This document shows, one piece after another, positions 36,919 through 44,517 of a DNA stretch of 64,000 bases. How positions within the stretch are numbered: position 1 is the first letter of the stretch; every line of letters starts with the position of its first letter. The position numbers were made by a program, and so were the translations under genes. This DNA is from Aquipuribacter sp051216895 (GTDB taxonomy: Bacteria > Actinomycetota > Actinomycetes > Actinomycetales > JBBAYJ01). Below the pieces are notes generated by a model that was given only the letters and a program-made list of their open reading frames with translations, had not been told where the DNA came from and made no database searches. The DNA is taken from the NCBI RefSeq assembly GCF_051216895.1, contig NZ_JBPKAO010000010.1, positions 92,039-156,038 on the forward strand. The letters are read 5' to 3'.

Positions 36919-37860
36919 TCACGAGGACCGTGCCCGCGCCCGGTGGTCCCGGGGGCTGACGCCCCGTTCCCGCTTGAACGCGGTGCTGAGCGCGAACGCG
37001 CTGCCGTAGCCGACCTCGCGCGCGACGGCCTCGACGGTGGACCGGGGCTCGAGCAGCCGGTCCGCCGCCAGGGCCAGACGCCAGCGCGTCAGGTAGGTCA
37101 TGGGCGGCTCGCCCACCAGCTGGGCGAACCGACGGGCCAGGGCGGCTCGCGAGATGCCCACCTCGGCGGCGAGCCCGGCGATCGTCCAGGGGTGGGCGGG
37201 GTCGTCGTGGATCAGTCGCAGCGCCGGCCCCACGACGGGGTCACCCTGGGCGGTCCACCACCCGCCCCGTCCGGGCTCCTGCCGGGCCAGCCACGCCCGC
37301 AGCACGGCGACGAGCAGCAGGTCGAACAGACGGTCCAGCACCGCGGCCTGACCGGGCTCGTCGGTGACGACGGCGTCGTCGAGCATCGGCAGCAGCGGGC
37401 TGTCCAGGGCCCCTGGCGGCAGGTGGACCAGCCGGGGCAGCGCCCCCAGGAGACGCTGGCTGACCTCGCCACGGACCTGGTAGCAGCCCATCAGCATCAC
37501 GGTGGAGCCGTCCCGGTTGTTGCCCCACTGCCGCAGCCCCAGGGTCATCTGCTCACCGAGGTCGCGGCCGTCCGGTCCGACGCAGCGCATCGCCGGCAGG
37601 ACGACGACGTGGGGCGGCGTGGACGGGGAGTCGGACACCGTGCAGGCCTCGGTGCCCCGCGAGACCACGACGGAGCCCGGGCCCAGCTCGACGGCCGGGC
37701 CGCCGTCAGGGGTCAGCCAGGCCGACCCGCGGAGCACCGCGACCAGACCGAGCGGGGCCTCGTCGGCCAGCCGCACCGACCACGGTGGCTCCATGCTCGC
37801 GCGCAGCAGGTACGCGTCGCGACCTCGCGGACCGTCGAGGAGCCGCGCCAGAGCATCCAC
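36919..37860 (-). CDS. AraC-family regulator with cupin sensor domain
   Basis: The 313-residue protein begins MDALARLLDGPRGRDAYLLRASMEPPWSVRLADEAPLGLVAVLRG, an N-terminal cupin-type (AraC_binding_2) domain, and ends with two HTH motifs: TIAGLAAEVGISRAALARRFAQLVGEPPMTYLTRWRL and TVEAVAREVGYGSAFALSTAFKRERGVSPRDHR. The GTG at 37860 is chosen because the family begins there and the longer ATG frame would overlap the divergent DHFR-like gene start. It probably controls that neighbour, whose start is 46 bp away. Confidence 0.88.
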   Translation of the reverse strand: MDALARLLDGPRGRDAYLLRASMEPPWSVRLADEAPLGLVAVLRGSAWLTPDGGPAVELGPGSVVVSRGTEACTVSDSPSTPPHVVVLPAMRCVGPDGRDLGEQMTLGLRQWGNNRDGSTVMLMGCYQVRGEVSQRLLGALPRLVHLPPGALDSPLLPMLDDAVVTDEPGQAAVLDRLFDLLLVAVLRAWLARQEPGRGGWWTAQGDPVVGPALRLIHDDPAHPWTIAGLAAEVGISRAALARRFAQLVGEPPMTYLTRWRLALAADRLLEPRSTVEAVAREVGYGSAFALSTAFKRERGVSPRDHRARARSS

Positions 37861-37906
37861 GACCGCCAGGGTAGAGCGGAGCGCAGGTCGCGAGGAGACT
37901 GGCGGC

Positions 37907-38473
37907 ATGGCCCGGCTGGTCTACGTGACGAACGTGTCCCTCGACGGCTTCATCGAGGACGAGGACGGTGCCTTCGACTCGTTCTCGTGGCACGTCGAGG
38001 AGGTGTTCGCGGCCGCCACCGACCTCGTCCGCTCCACCGGCACCTTCCTCTACGGCCGCCGGCTGTACGAGGCGATGGCGGTCTGGGAGACCGACCCCAC
38101 CCTCGCCGCGCAGTCGGACCTGATGGCCGAGTTCGCGACCGCCTGGCAGGCGGCGGACAAGGTCGTCCACTCCACCACGCTGACCGAGGTGCCCACGGCC
38201 CGCACGCGCATCGAACCTGAGCTCGACCCCGCGGCGGTGCGCGACCTCAAGGCCGCGGCCGGCCACGACCTGCTCGTGGGAGGGGCGGACCTGGCGGGGC
38301 AGGCCTTCGCGGCCGGGCTGGTCGACGAGTACCAGCTGTTCGTCTGGCCCGTGGTCGTCGGCGGGGGCAAGCCGGCGCTCCCGCCGGGCATCCGGGTGGA
38401 CCTGGAGCTCCTGGAGGAGCACCGGTTCGCCGACGGTGTCGTGCGCCTGCGCTACCGCCCTCGGCAACGGTGA
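37907..38473 (+). CDS. Dihydrofolate-reductase-like (RibD C-terminal) protein
   Basis: The 188-residue protein has the DHFR/RibD reductase fold: MARLVYVTNVSLDGFIEDEDG, GTFLYGRRLYEAMAVWE, DKVVHSTTLTEV, HDLLVGGADLAGQAFAAGLVDEYQLFVWPVVVGGGKPALP. These are the NADPH-binding and substrate positions of the RibD_C family, most members of which have no assigned substrate. The ATG at 37907 is preceded by GAGGAGACTGGCGGC. It is divergently transcribed from the AraC regulator and likely regulated by it. Confidence 0.88.
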   Translation: MARLVYVTNVSLDGFIEDEDGAFDSFSWHVEEVFAAATDLVRSTGTFLYGRRLYEAMAVWETDPTLAAQSDLMAEFATAWQAADKVVHSTTLTEVPTARTRIEPELDPAAVRDLKAAAGHDLLVGGADLAGQAFAAGLVDEYQLFVWPVVVGGGKPALPPGIRVDLELLEEHRFADGVVRLRYRPRQR

Positions 38474-38554
38474 CGTCGTCCCCGCAGGGGGCTGGGACAC
38501 TGCTGTCGTGAACGGGGAGGGCCCGAGGCACGCGGCGGGGGGAGGGCCACGGTC

Positions 38555-40102
38555 GTGGATCGACTGACCAGCACCGTGCCCCCGGGGCGGGCGGGCCCTC
38601 AGCGGACGGCGCGCGAGCGGCTGCGGCCGGAGCACCGGGCGGTCGCCGTCTGGGTCGCCGTGCTGGTGGCGGGGGTCGTGGCGTCACGGCTGCTGTTCTT
38701 CTCCCGCCCCGTCAGCCGTGACGAGGCCGGGTTCCTCATGGTCGCGTCGCAGCTGGGGCCGGGGCAGTCGCTGTACGGCGACTACTGGGTGGACCGCCCG
38801 CCGCTGCTGCTGGGCTTCTTCGCCGTGGCCGACCGGCTCGGTGGCCCCGACGCCCTGAGGTCCCTGGGCCTGCTGCTGGTCGCCGGGGCCGTGGTGGCGG
38901 CGGCGGCGCTGGGGTGGTCGGCGGCCGCGGGACCGGCGCGTCGACGCACCGCCGTCGTCTGCGCCGCGACCGCGGCGGTGTTCCTGGCCACGCCCGCGTT
39001 CGGCACGTACGAGGTGAACGGCGAGCTCATCGCCGCGCCGCTGGTCCTGGCCGGGGTGGGGCTGCTGCTCGCCGCGCTGCGGGCCGCGGCGCCGGGCAAC
39101 CGCTCGGGGCTGCTGGTCGCCGCCGGTGGCTTCGCGGCGGCCGCCGTCCTCGTGAAGCAGAACCAGTGGGACGTGTTCGTCTTCCTGGCGGCGATGCTGA
39201 TCGCCGGGCGCCGGTCGGAGGGACCGTTGCGCCTGGGACCCCGGGATGCGGTGCCGTTCCTCGGTGGTGCCGGGCTGACGGCGGTCGCGGCGCTGGCCGG
39301 TGCCGCTCGGGTCGGCACCTCCCCGGGCGAGCTGTGGGAGGCCGTCGTGGTCTTCCGGGTGCAGGCGGCCGCGGTGATCTCGTCCTCGGCCAGCGCGGCC
39401 ACCGGCGACCGGCTGGTCGACCTGTGGGTCGCGTTCGTGCTGAGCGGCGCACCGCTGGTCCTGCTCCTGCTCGCCCTGGCCTGTCGTCGCGCCCCCGCGG
39501 CCGGGGTGGTGGACCTGCGCCTGGCGGCGCTCGCGGTGCTGGCGTGGGAGTCCTTCGCCGTCCTCGGCGGCGCCAGCTACTGGCCGCACTACCTCATCTG
39601 CTTCGTACCCGGCCTGGTGCTGGCGGTGGCCGTGGTGCGGACCCGGCAGGAGCAGGAGCGGGTACCGGGGTGGGCCGCACGCGCCACGATGGTCTGGGTC
39701 GCCGTCGCCTGCGTGGTCTCGTTGGCGTCGGCGCTGCTGAACCCGCCGGCGCGGCCCCAGGACGAGCTGATCTCGTGGCTGCGGGTGCACACGGCCCCGG
39801 GGGACGACGCCTTCGTCGCCTACGGCTACCCGGACATCCTCCACGGGGCGGGCCTGCACAGCCCGTACCCCGACCTGTGGAGCCTGCCGGTGCGGGTCCG
39901 CGACCCCCGGCTGACCGGGCTCAGCCGGCTCCTGAGCGGCCCACGGGCACCGGACTGGGTCGTCCTCACCTCTCCCACGCTGGCGACGTGGGGCATCGAC
40001 CCGCGGGCCGGCACGCGCGCGCTGCAGGAGCACTACGTCGAGGAGGCGGAGATCGGCCGCTACACCGTCTACCGGCACGGCTCCGCCGAGGACCGGCCGT
40101 GA
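38555..40102 (+). CDS. GT-C type membrane glycosyltransferase-like protein
   Basis: The 515-residue protein has about ten TM helices. The first is AVAVWVAVLVAGVVASRLLFF, followed directly by the extracellular loop SRPVSRDEAGFLMVASQLGPGQSLYGDYWVDRPPLLLGFFAVADRLGG. The D-E pair and the D-Y-W-x-x-R-P-P sequence match PMT/ArnT-like lipid-linked GT-C enzymes. A soluble C-terminal part (LISWLRVHTAPGDDAFVAYGYPDILHGAGLHSPYPDLWSLP) resembles the C-terminal domain of those enzymes. The acceptor is unknown, possibly a wall polymer. The start is GTG at 38555. It appears monocistronic. Confidence 0.8.
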   Translation: MDRLTSTVPPGRAGPQRTARERLRPEHRAVAVWVAVLVAGVVASRLLFFSRPVSRDEAGFLMVASQLGPGQSLYGDYWVDRPPLLLGFFAVADRLGGPDALRSLGLLLVAGAVVAAAALGWSAAAGPARRRTAVVCAATAAVFLATPAFGTYEVNGELIAAPLVLAGVGLLLAALRAAAPGNRSGLLVAAGGFAAAAVLVKQNQWDVFVFLAAMLIAGRRSEGPLRLGPRDAVPFLGGAGLTAVAALAGAARVGTSPGELWEAVVVFRVQAAAVISSSASAATGDRLVDLWVAFVLSGAPLVLLLLALACRRAPAAGVVDLRLAALAVLAWESFAVLGGASYWPHYLICFVPGLVLAVAVVRTRQEQERVPGWAARATMVWVAVACVVSLASALLNPPARPQDELISWLRVHTAPGDDAFVAYGYPDILHGAGLHSPYPDLWSLPVRVRDPRLTGLSRLLSGPRAPDWVVLTSPTLATWGIDPRAGTRALQEHYVEEAEIGRYTVYRHGSAEDRP

Positions 40103-40158
40103 GGATCTGCTCCCCGGCCTGACCGTGGTGGGCTGGTACCGGCAGCGGTGGGCGTGGG

Positions 40159-40665
40159 TCAGCGCCCTGCGCCCTGTGTCGCGGCGGCGTCACGCAGTCG
40201 CGAGCGGTCCACCCCCAACCGGTCGAGGGCGCGGACGAACGTGCCGCGCGTCAGGTCGCAGGCGGCCGCGACGACGTGGCGGCCCTGCAGGCCGCCCGAG
40301 CCCGGGGCGCGCGCGACGCCCGAGGCCTGCTGGAACACCTGCCGGGCGGTGGCCGTGCACCGGAACACCCCGCTCGCCGGGCCGGCCACCGCGACCTCGA
40401 GCGGGACCTGGTCGGTGCCGGGGCTGTCCGGCGAGGCCCCGAGGGCCTCGGCGTGGACGGCCTCGATCGCTCCGCGCAGCGTGCCGACGTCGACCCCCAC
40501 CGCCGCGAGCGCTCGGGCCGCTGACCCGTCGGGCAGGGCTGCGGCGGCCAGCACCAGGTGCTCGGCCCCGGGCAGCTCGTCCCCGCCACGACGGGCCTCG
40601 TCCTCCGCGGTGGTGAGGAGGGTGCGGATGGTGGTCACGTCCCGCAGCGCGGTGCGCAGGCTCAT
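40159..40665 (-). CDS. Clp N-domain-like protein
   Basis: The 168-residue protein begins MSLRTALRDVTTIRTLLTTAEDEARRGGDELPGAEHLVLAAAALPDGSAARALAAVGVD, the first half of a Clp N-type repeat, and a second repeat LQGRHVVAAACDLTRGTFVRALDRLGVDRSRL. It has no AAA domain. Short Clp-N proteins next to a tiny HTH gene occur repeatedly in actinobacteria; their function is unknown. The ATG at 40665 overlaps the HTH gene stop (ATGA), so the two are co-translated. Confidence 0.8.
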   Translation of the reverse strand: MSLRTALRDVTTIRTLLTTAEDEARRGGDELPGAEHLVLAAAALPDGSAARALAAVGVDVGTLRGAIEAVHAEALGASPDSPGTDQVPLEVAVAGPASGVFRCTATARQVFQQASGVARAPGSGGLQGRHVVAAACDLTRGTFVRALDRLGVDRSRLRDAAATQGAGR

Positions 40666-40913
40666 CGGGTCTCCCGGGATGTCGACGGGCGTCGCCCGGA
40701 CGCCTGCTGGCGCAGCTGGGCGGCGAACCTCTTGTGGACGGCCTGGGCGCTGATGCCCAGTGCCTGACCGATCTCCGCCCAGGTCCACCCCGACGTGACC
40801 GCGTGGGCCACCGACTCGGCCTCCAGCCGAGCCGCGACACGACGCAGCGCGATCACGGCGGCGAACGCCGCCTCGGGATCGTCGGGTGCGGGGACCTGGA
40901 CCGTGCTGGCCAT
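40662..40913 (-). CDS. Small HTH regulator
   Basis: The 83-residue protein has a helix-rich N-terminal part (EAAFAAVIALRRVAARLEAESVAHAVTSG) and an HTH (WTWAEIGQALGISAQAVHKRFAAQLRQQ) typical of a small AsnC/MerR-like DNA-binding domain without a ligand domain. It is first in a two-gene unit with the Clp-N protein. Two inverted repeats lie just upstream, one of them within 5 bp of its start codon, pointing to autoregulation. Confidence 0.83.
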   Translation of the reverse strand: MASTVQVPAPDDPEAAFAAVIALRRVAARLEAESVAHAVTSGWTWAEIGQALGISAQAVHKRFAAQLRQQASGRRPSTSRETR

Positions 40914-40917
40914 GACA

Positions 40918-40959
40918 TCAATGTAGGTTGATGGTGGCGGCTACGTCAACCGAGGTTGA
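40918..40959 (-). promoter_or_regulatory. Twin inverted repeats upstream of the HTH/Clp-N pair
   Basis: TCAATGTAGGTTGA (40918-40931) and TCAACCGAGGTTGA (40946-40959) are spaced 28 bp apart (start to start). The second has perfect 6-bp arms around GA. Both lie immediately before the HTH gene start, a placement typical of a repressor operator. Confidence 0.75.
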
Positions 40960-41163
40960 TGACCAGACCGTGTGGACCTCGTGCTGCCCACCCGTCTGGT
41001 TCAGCAGGCGGGTCGCGGTGCGCCGGACGTCTGTCCGTCGGGTCGGGCAGGGTTATTCCCCTGCGCTGCGCGCCTGCTTGTGCTTCCGCTGAGTGAAGCG
41101 CGGATTTTCGCTCTGGGCGAAGCGGCATGCAGCGACTCGACCGGAGATCGCCAGATCTGGGCG

Positions 41164-41373
41164 CTAGCCGCCTGGCTTCTTGACGAAGGTCATCAAGGAC
41201 TGCGAGAGATCACTGTTCATGCGAAGGAGCTTGACGGCGGCTGTCGTGTCGGGGACATCGCGTTGCTCGGCTTTCAGGAGCCAGTAGTGCCCTTCGTTGC
41301 AGGCAATCAGAACCTCATCGCCGGACGTGAAGATGCTGAGGTCTCCACCATCGTCTGTGTGGGTCGCCTTCAT
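41164..41373 (-). CDS. Small protein of unknown function
   Basis: The 69-residue ORF begins MKATHTDDGGDLSIFTSGDEVLIACNEGHYWLLKAEQRDV and has no signal or TM segment. The ATG at 41373 is well supported by GAAGGAG about 10 nt upstream. It reads as a compact beta-rich protein. No family is recognised. It is on the same strand as, and 34 bp downstream of, the membrane-protein gene that follows at higher coordinates, so both may be in one transcript. Base composition here is a little lower in GC than the flanks, in keeping with an accessory island. Confidence 0.6.
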   Translation of the reverse strand: MKATHTDDGGDLSIFTSGDEVLIACNEGHYWLLKAEQRDVPDTTAAVKLLRMNSDLSQSLMTFVKKPGG

Positions 41374-41407
41374 GACACGCAAGCTCCTTCGCGCGAGGCT
41401 ATGGCTC

Positions 41408-41761
41408 CTACTGGCCGAAGGCCTGGGGGTGCTCCCGCATCGCCCTCTGGAGCAACGGTTCTGTACTGCTGTCCACGACCGCGTTGAGCTGGGCGGTGGC
41501 CGCCTCCGCCTTGCCCTCGGCCTTCTCCTTGCCTTGAGCGCCGAACCAGTAGCCGATCGCGGTCGTCGCGAGAGGGACGACGACCAGCAAGATCGTCTGA
41601 GCGTTCTTGAACGCATCGACTACTACGACGCCGTCTCTGATGAGCGGTTCGGCGTCCATCCGAGCACGCGTCTCCAGCAGCCACCACACAAGAATCGCCA
41701 GCAGGGCCAGGGTCAGAATGAGACGAGCCCATCCGTCGAATGCACCCCGTGGGATCTTCAT
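41408..41761 (-). CDS. Small membrane protein of unknown function
   Basis: The 117-residue protein has a TM helix near residues 12-30 (LILTLALLAILVWWLLE), an extracellular-looking or loop segment, and a second TM (AQTILLVVVPLATTAIGYWFGAQGK), ending in a charged coiled-coil-like tail (KEKAEGKAEAATAQLNAVVD). The start ATG at 41761 gives MKIPRGAFDGWARL, but an ATG at 41776 is also possible. No family is recognised. The two TM segments plus a coiled-coil tail would fit a phage-holin-like or membrane-scaffold protein, without further support. Confidence 0.55.
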   Translation of the reverse strand: MKIPRGAFDGWARLILTLALLAILVWWLLETRARMDAEPLIRDGVVVVDAFKNAQTILLVVVPLATTAIGYWFGAQGKEKAEGKAEAATAQLNAVVDSSTEPLLQRAMREHPQAFGQ

Positions 41762-42418
41762 CCGACGAGAGTGCACCCTTCGCTACTCATGGCGCAAGGG
41801 ATGAGGCGAAGTCGCTTCGCCCGACCAACGGCGCTTTTCGGCGTGGGGCGTTGATAGGGTTATGTGACCCTGGCGTGAGGTCGGGCGAGGTGAGTGTCAT
41901 CCCTTGTGAGCGCTTTGTCTCATCAGTGCGATAGAGCACCGAATGCCTCTTTCGGGTGCTCGGTGGGTGCACCCTGCCCGGGTCTGCCCAGGTCGTCCAC
42001 CAGGCTCTGCGGTGCGCGCGGCGTCACGCTCCGTCCCGCTGTCCTCGAGCACGTCCCGTAGCCGTCGGCTGCTCGGCCGGCTCTCGACCCGGCCTCGGAC
42101 AAACCCCAGACCTGCTCGGTGACGGTGGGGCAGGACGTTCGAGGCGTTGCCGAGGTGTGCGGCTCGTGCGTGCTGTCGCTGGTGCGGCCGTCCGGCCTCG
42201 TCGAACCGTCGTGTCGACCCGGACCCCGGTCCGCTGCTGGAGGAGCGATGCGTGACACGCCGCGGGGCGACCGTGGCGCCGGTCGACAGGGACGACGTTC
42301 GCCTACAGCGCGTGATGAGACAGCCCCGACAATGCCCTTTACAGCGACTCTCAGTGAGATCACACTCTCCCCGGGGGGCAATTCGGATCGTCCCGTGACA
42401 ACGGTGAGGAGAACGGAC
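41762..42418. other. Gene-free stretch
   Basis: No convincing ORF is seen in this 657-bp stretch; open frames here are shadows or Arg-rich. A hairpin-like sequence (GAGCACC at 41934 with GGTGCTC at 41955) is present. The last ~60 bp must hold the promoter and RBS (GTGAGGAGAACGGAC) of the following gene. Confidence 0.6.
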
Positions 42419-42712
42419 ATGACCGAGTTCCGAGTAGTTCTCGACGGGCTGGAGCTGGACGAGCGCGAGTACGCGCTGGTCTCGCAGGCGGTGCTCGAGG
42501 CAGGCCTCAAGGCCGTCAACAACCTGAGCAAGGGCAAGCAGGTGGACTTCGTCGCTCTGACGGCCCCCCGGATCGCGATCGACGACTGGCTCATCAACGG
42601 CGGCTGGGTCATCCGCGACCGACTCGCTGGGAAGGCCCGCGACCTCCTGCAGGAGCAGGGGGTGCTCCCGCGCGAGCTCGGTCGCGACATCGGTCGTCAT
42701 GGCGGGCGATGA
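42419..42712 (+). CDS. Small conserved-looking protein of unknown function
   Basis: The 97-residue protein begins MTEFRVVLDGLELDEREYALVSQAVLEAGLKAVNNLSKGKQVDFV and ends in a helix (DRLAGKARDLLQEQGVLPRELGRDI). The first 12 residues look like a short RiPP-leader-type or scaffold strand, but no known family is certain. The ATG at 42419 is supported by GAGGAGAACGGAC. Its 3' end overlaps the start of the Cys-rich gene by 14 bp, so the two are translationally coupled. It is a candidate partner or substrate of that Cys-rich protein. Confidence 0.65.
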   Translation: MTEFRVVLDGLELDEREYALVSQAVLEAGLKAVNNLSKGKQVDFVALTAPRIAIDDWLINGGWVIRDRLAGKARDLLQEQGVLPRELGRDIGRHGGR

Positions 42713-43229
42713 GAGCACCGGCTGCGAGCAGGGGCATGCGACCTGCCCCAGTGCGCCTCCCAGGGCAGGTGCCGTACTCCTCGGGGTGATGGGTCCCAAC
42801 GGGCGGATGGCCTACGTCCCCTCGGGGCCGACGGTCGACCAGGGCATGCTCGACGCGCTCGTCGCGGACGACCCGGATGCGACGGGCTACCGCTTCGCCA
42901 GTCCGTGCCTCACGTCCGGCTGCGTCTACTGGGCGGACACCCGGTGCCACGTCCCGGACAAGGTGCGGCTCGACCGGGAGCGAGCGGGGCTGCCTCCGGC
43001 CGTCGCGGCCGGTCCGCTGCCCGACTGCGCCATCCGGCCGTCGTGCCGGTGGTGGCGCCAGGACGGAGCCCAGGCGTGCGCGCTGTGCCCGCTCGTCGCG
43101 ACGCGGCAACCGGGCCGCACGAGCGCGGGTCCCGGCTCACCGGAGGCGTCCGGGCCGCTAGACCAGGCAGCTGCTGGCCTCCCGACGCCCCGGGGTGCCG
43201 TCGGACCGCCGGCGGCGGCGTCCGCGTGA
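42699..43229 (+). CDS. Cys-rich protein, possible metal or Fe-S binding, unknown function
   Basis: The 176-residue protein carries nine Cys in spaced pairs: STGCEQGHATC near the N-terminus, FASPCLTSGCVYWADTRCHVPDK in the middle, and LPDCAIRPSCRWWRQDGAQACALCPLV. The last block, with a Trp-Trp next to Cys and a C-x2-C-P end, looks like a zinc or Fe-S centre. A low-complexity Pro/Gly/Ala tail follows. No signal peptide or TM segment. It is coupled to the 97-residue gene by a 14-bp overlap. I have seen similar Cys-rich proteins in actinobacteria described only as hypothetical; I cannot assign a function. Confidence 0.7.
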   Translation: MAGDESTGCEQGHATCPSAPPRAGAVLLGVMGPNGRMAYVPSGPTVDQGMLDALVADDPDATGYRFASPCLTSGCVYWADTRCHVPDKVRLDRERAGLPPAVAAGPLPDCAIRPSCRWWRQDGAQACALCPLVATRQPGRTSAGPGSPEASGPLDQAAAGLPTPRGAVGPPAAASA

Positions 43230-43316
43230 GGCCGATCTGCGCGACGCGGAGGACACCCGACCGCGCGCGGTCGGCCAGACTGGGGTCCCACCCGTAGCCC
43301 GAACGAGGAGTCAACC

Positions 43317-44255
43317 GTGCCCCAGGGGACCGTCAGCTGGTTCGACGCCGAGCGGGGGTTCGGCTTCCTCGCGATCGAGGGCGAGGCCGAGGACCTGTTC
43401 GTGCATGCGTCCGAGATCGTCAGCGACGACGGGACGAGGTTGCTCCGCGAGGGGCAGGCGGTCGAGTTCGAGTGGGGCGAGGGGGACCGGGGCCCGCAGG
43501 CACGCCGGGTCCGGATCACCGCTGACACGGCTCCGGACGCCCCGCTGGGCGTCCTCGGCACCGTCACCTGGTACGAGCCAGGCAAGGGGTACGGCTTCGT
43601 CACGCCGGACGGCGGCGGCGCCGAGATCTTCGTCCACAGCTCGGCCGTGGTGACCGGCGGTGTGCCGGCGGCGGGGCAGCGCGTGGCCTTCCTGGTCGTC
43701 GAGGGGGAGAAGGGGCCTCAGGCGGAGCACCTGCTGCCGCTCGCCGCCGACACCCCGCAGCCCGTCCCGAGCGACGGAGCGGACGGCACGGTGTCCTGGT
43801 ACGACGAGGACAAGGGCTTCGGGTTCGTCACCCCCGCCGCCGGTGGCGAGGACGTCTTCGTCCACGTGCGGGCGCTGACCGGCGGGCTGACCTCGCTGGC
43901 GGAGGGGGACCGGGTGACCTACGACGTGGTCCAGAGCGAGAAGGGCCCGCAGGCCCGCAACCTGCACCTCGTCAAGGCCCCGGCACCCCGGGGCGCGTCC
44001 GTGCCCGCAGGACGCGGACGGCCGCCGCACCCGGAGGCGACCGACGCCCCCGTGCGCGGTGGCGAGGGCGTGGTCGCACGCTACGACGCGGAGCGTGGCT
44101 TTGGCTTCATCACCCCGGACGCCGGAGGCGCGGACCTGTTCGTGCACGTGTCGGTCCTGGGAGGTGCGGACTCGCTGGTGGAGGGCGAGCGCGTCCGCTA
44201 CAAGGTGCGTCAGAGCGAGCGGGGCCCGCAGGCCGACCGCGTCGAACGGGTGTGA
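43317..44255 (+). CDS. Four-domain cold-shock protein
   Basis: The 312-residue protein consists of four cold-shock domains in tandem. Each has the RNP1-like K/R-G-F/Y-G-F and RNP2-like F-V-H motifs: ERGFGFLAIEGEAEDLFVHAS (~residue 12), GKGYGFV...EIFVHSS (~90), DKGFGFV...DVFVHVR (~165) and ERGFGFI...DLFVHVS (~258). Linkers are short except a Gly/Arg/Pro-rich one of about 30 residues between domains 3 and 4. Typical bacterial Csp proteins have one domain of 65-70 residues. It probably binds single-stranded RNA or DNA over a long footprint. The GTG at 43317 has GAGGAGTCAACC upstream. Confidence 0.92.
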   Translation: MPQGTVSWFDAERGFGFLAIEGEAEDLFVHASEIVSDDGTRLLREGQAVEFEWGEGDRGPQARRVRITADTAPDAPLGVLGTVTWYEPGKGYGFVTPDGGGAEIFVHSSAVVTGGVPAAGQRVAFLVVEGEKGPQAEHLLPLAADTPQPVPSDGADGTVSWYDEDKGFGFVTPAAGGEDVFVHVRALTGGLTSLAEGDRVTYDVVQSEKGPQARNLHLVKAPAPRGASVPAGRGRPPHPEATDAPVRGGEGVVARYDAERGFGFITPDAGGADLFVHVSVLGGADSLVEGERVRYKVRQSERGPQADRVERV

Positions 44256-44517
44256 CCCGGCCTCCACAGGCTCGGCAGAGGCCCACCCCTGGCTCGAGAC
44301 ACCGCTCGATCCTGGTCGCGAACGAGCGCCTGTGCTGCGGTGGTCGGGCCGGCGGGGGACGGGGGACCTACGGCCTGCCGCGGCGGGTCCGGTGACGGGC
44401 CCGATCCGCACACCTGCGTCCCACGGATGCCGCGCCACGGGTCCGCCGTGCTGTCCACCGGCCCCCGGAATCCCCCCTGCCGTCGCCCGGCAGCCGTCGG
44501 CGTAGGACGATCGTCGT

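Noticed and set aside
41956..42418. Overlapping short frames in both directions before the 97-residue gene
   Set aside because: None has a convincing RBS, hydrophobic pattern or domain. They overlap one another in several frames.
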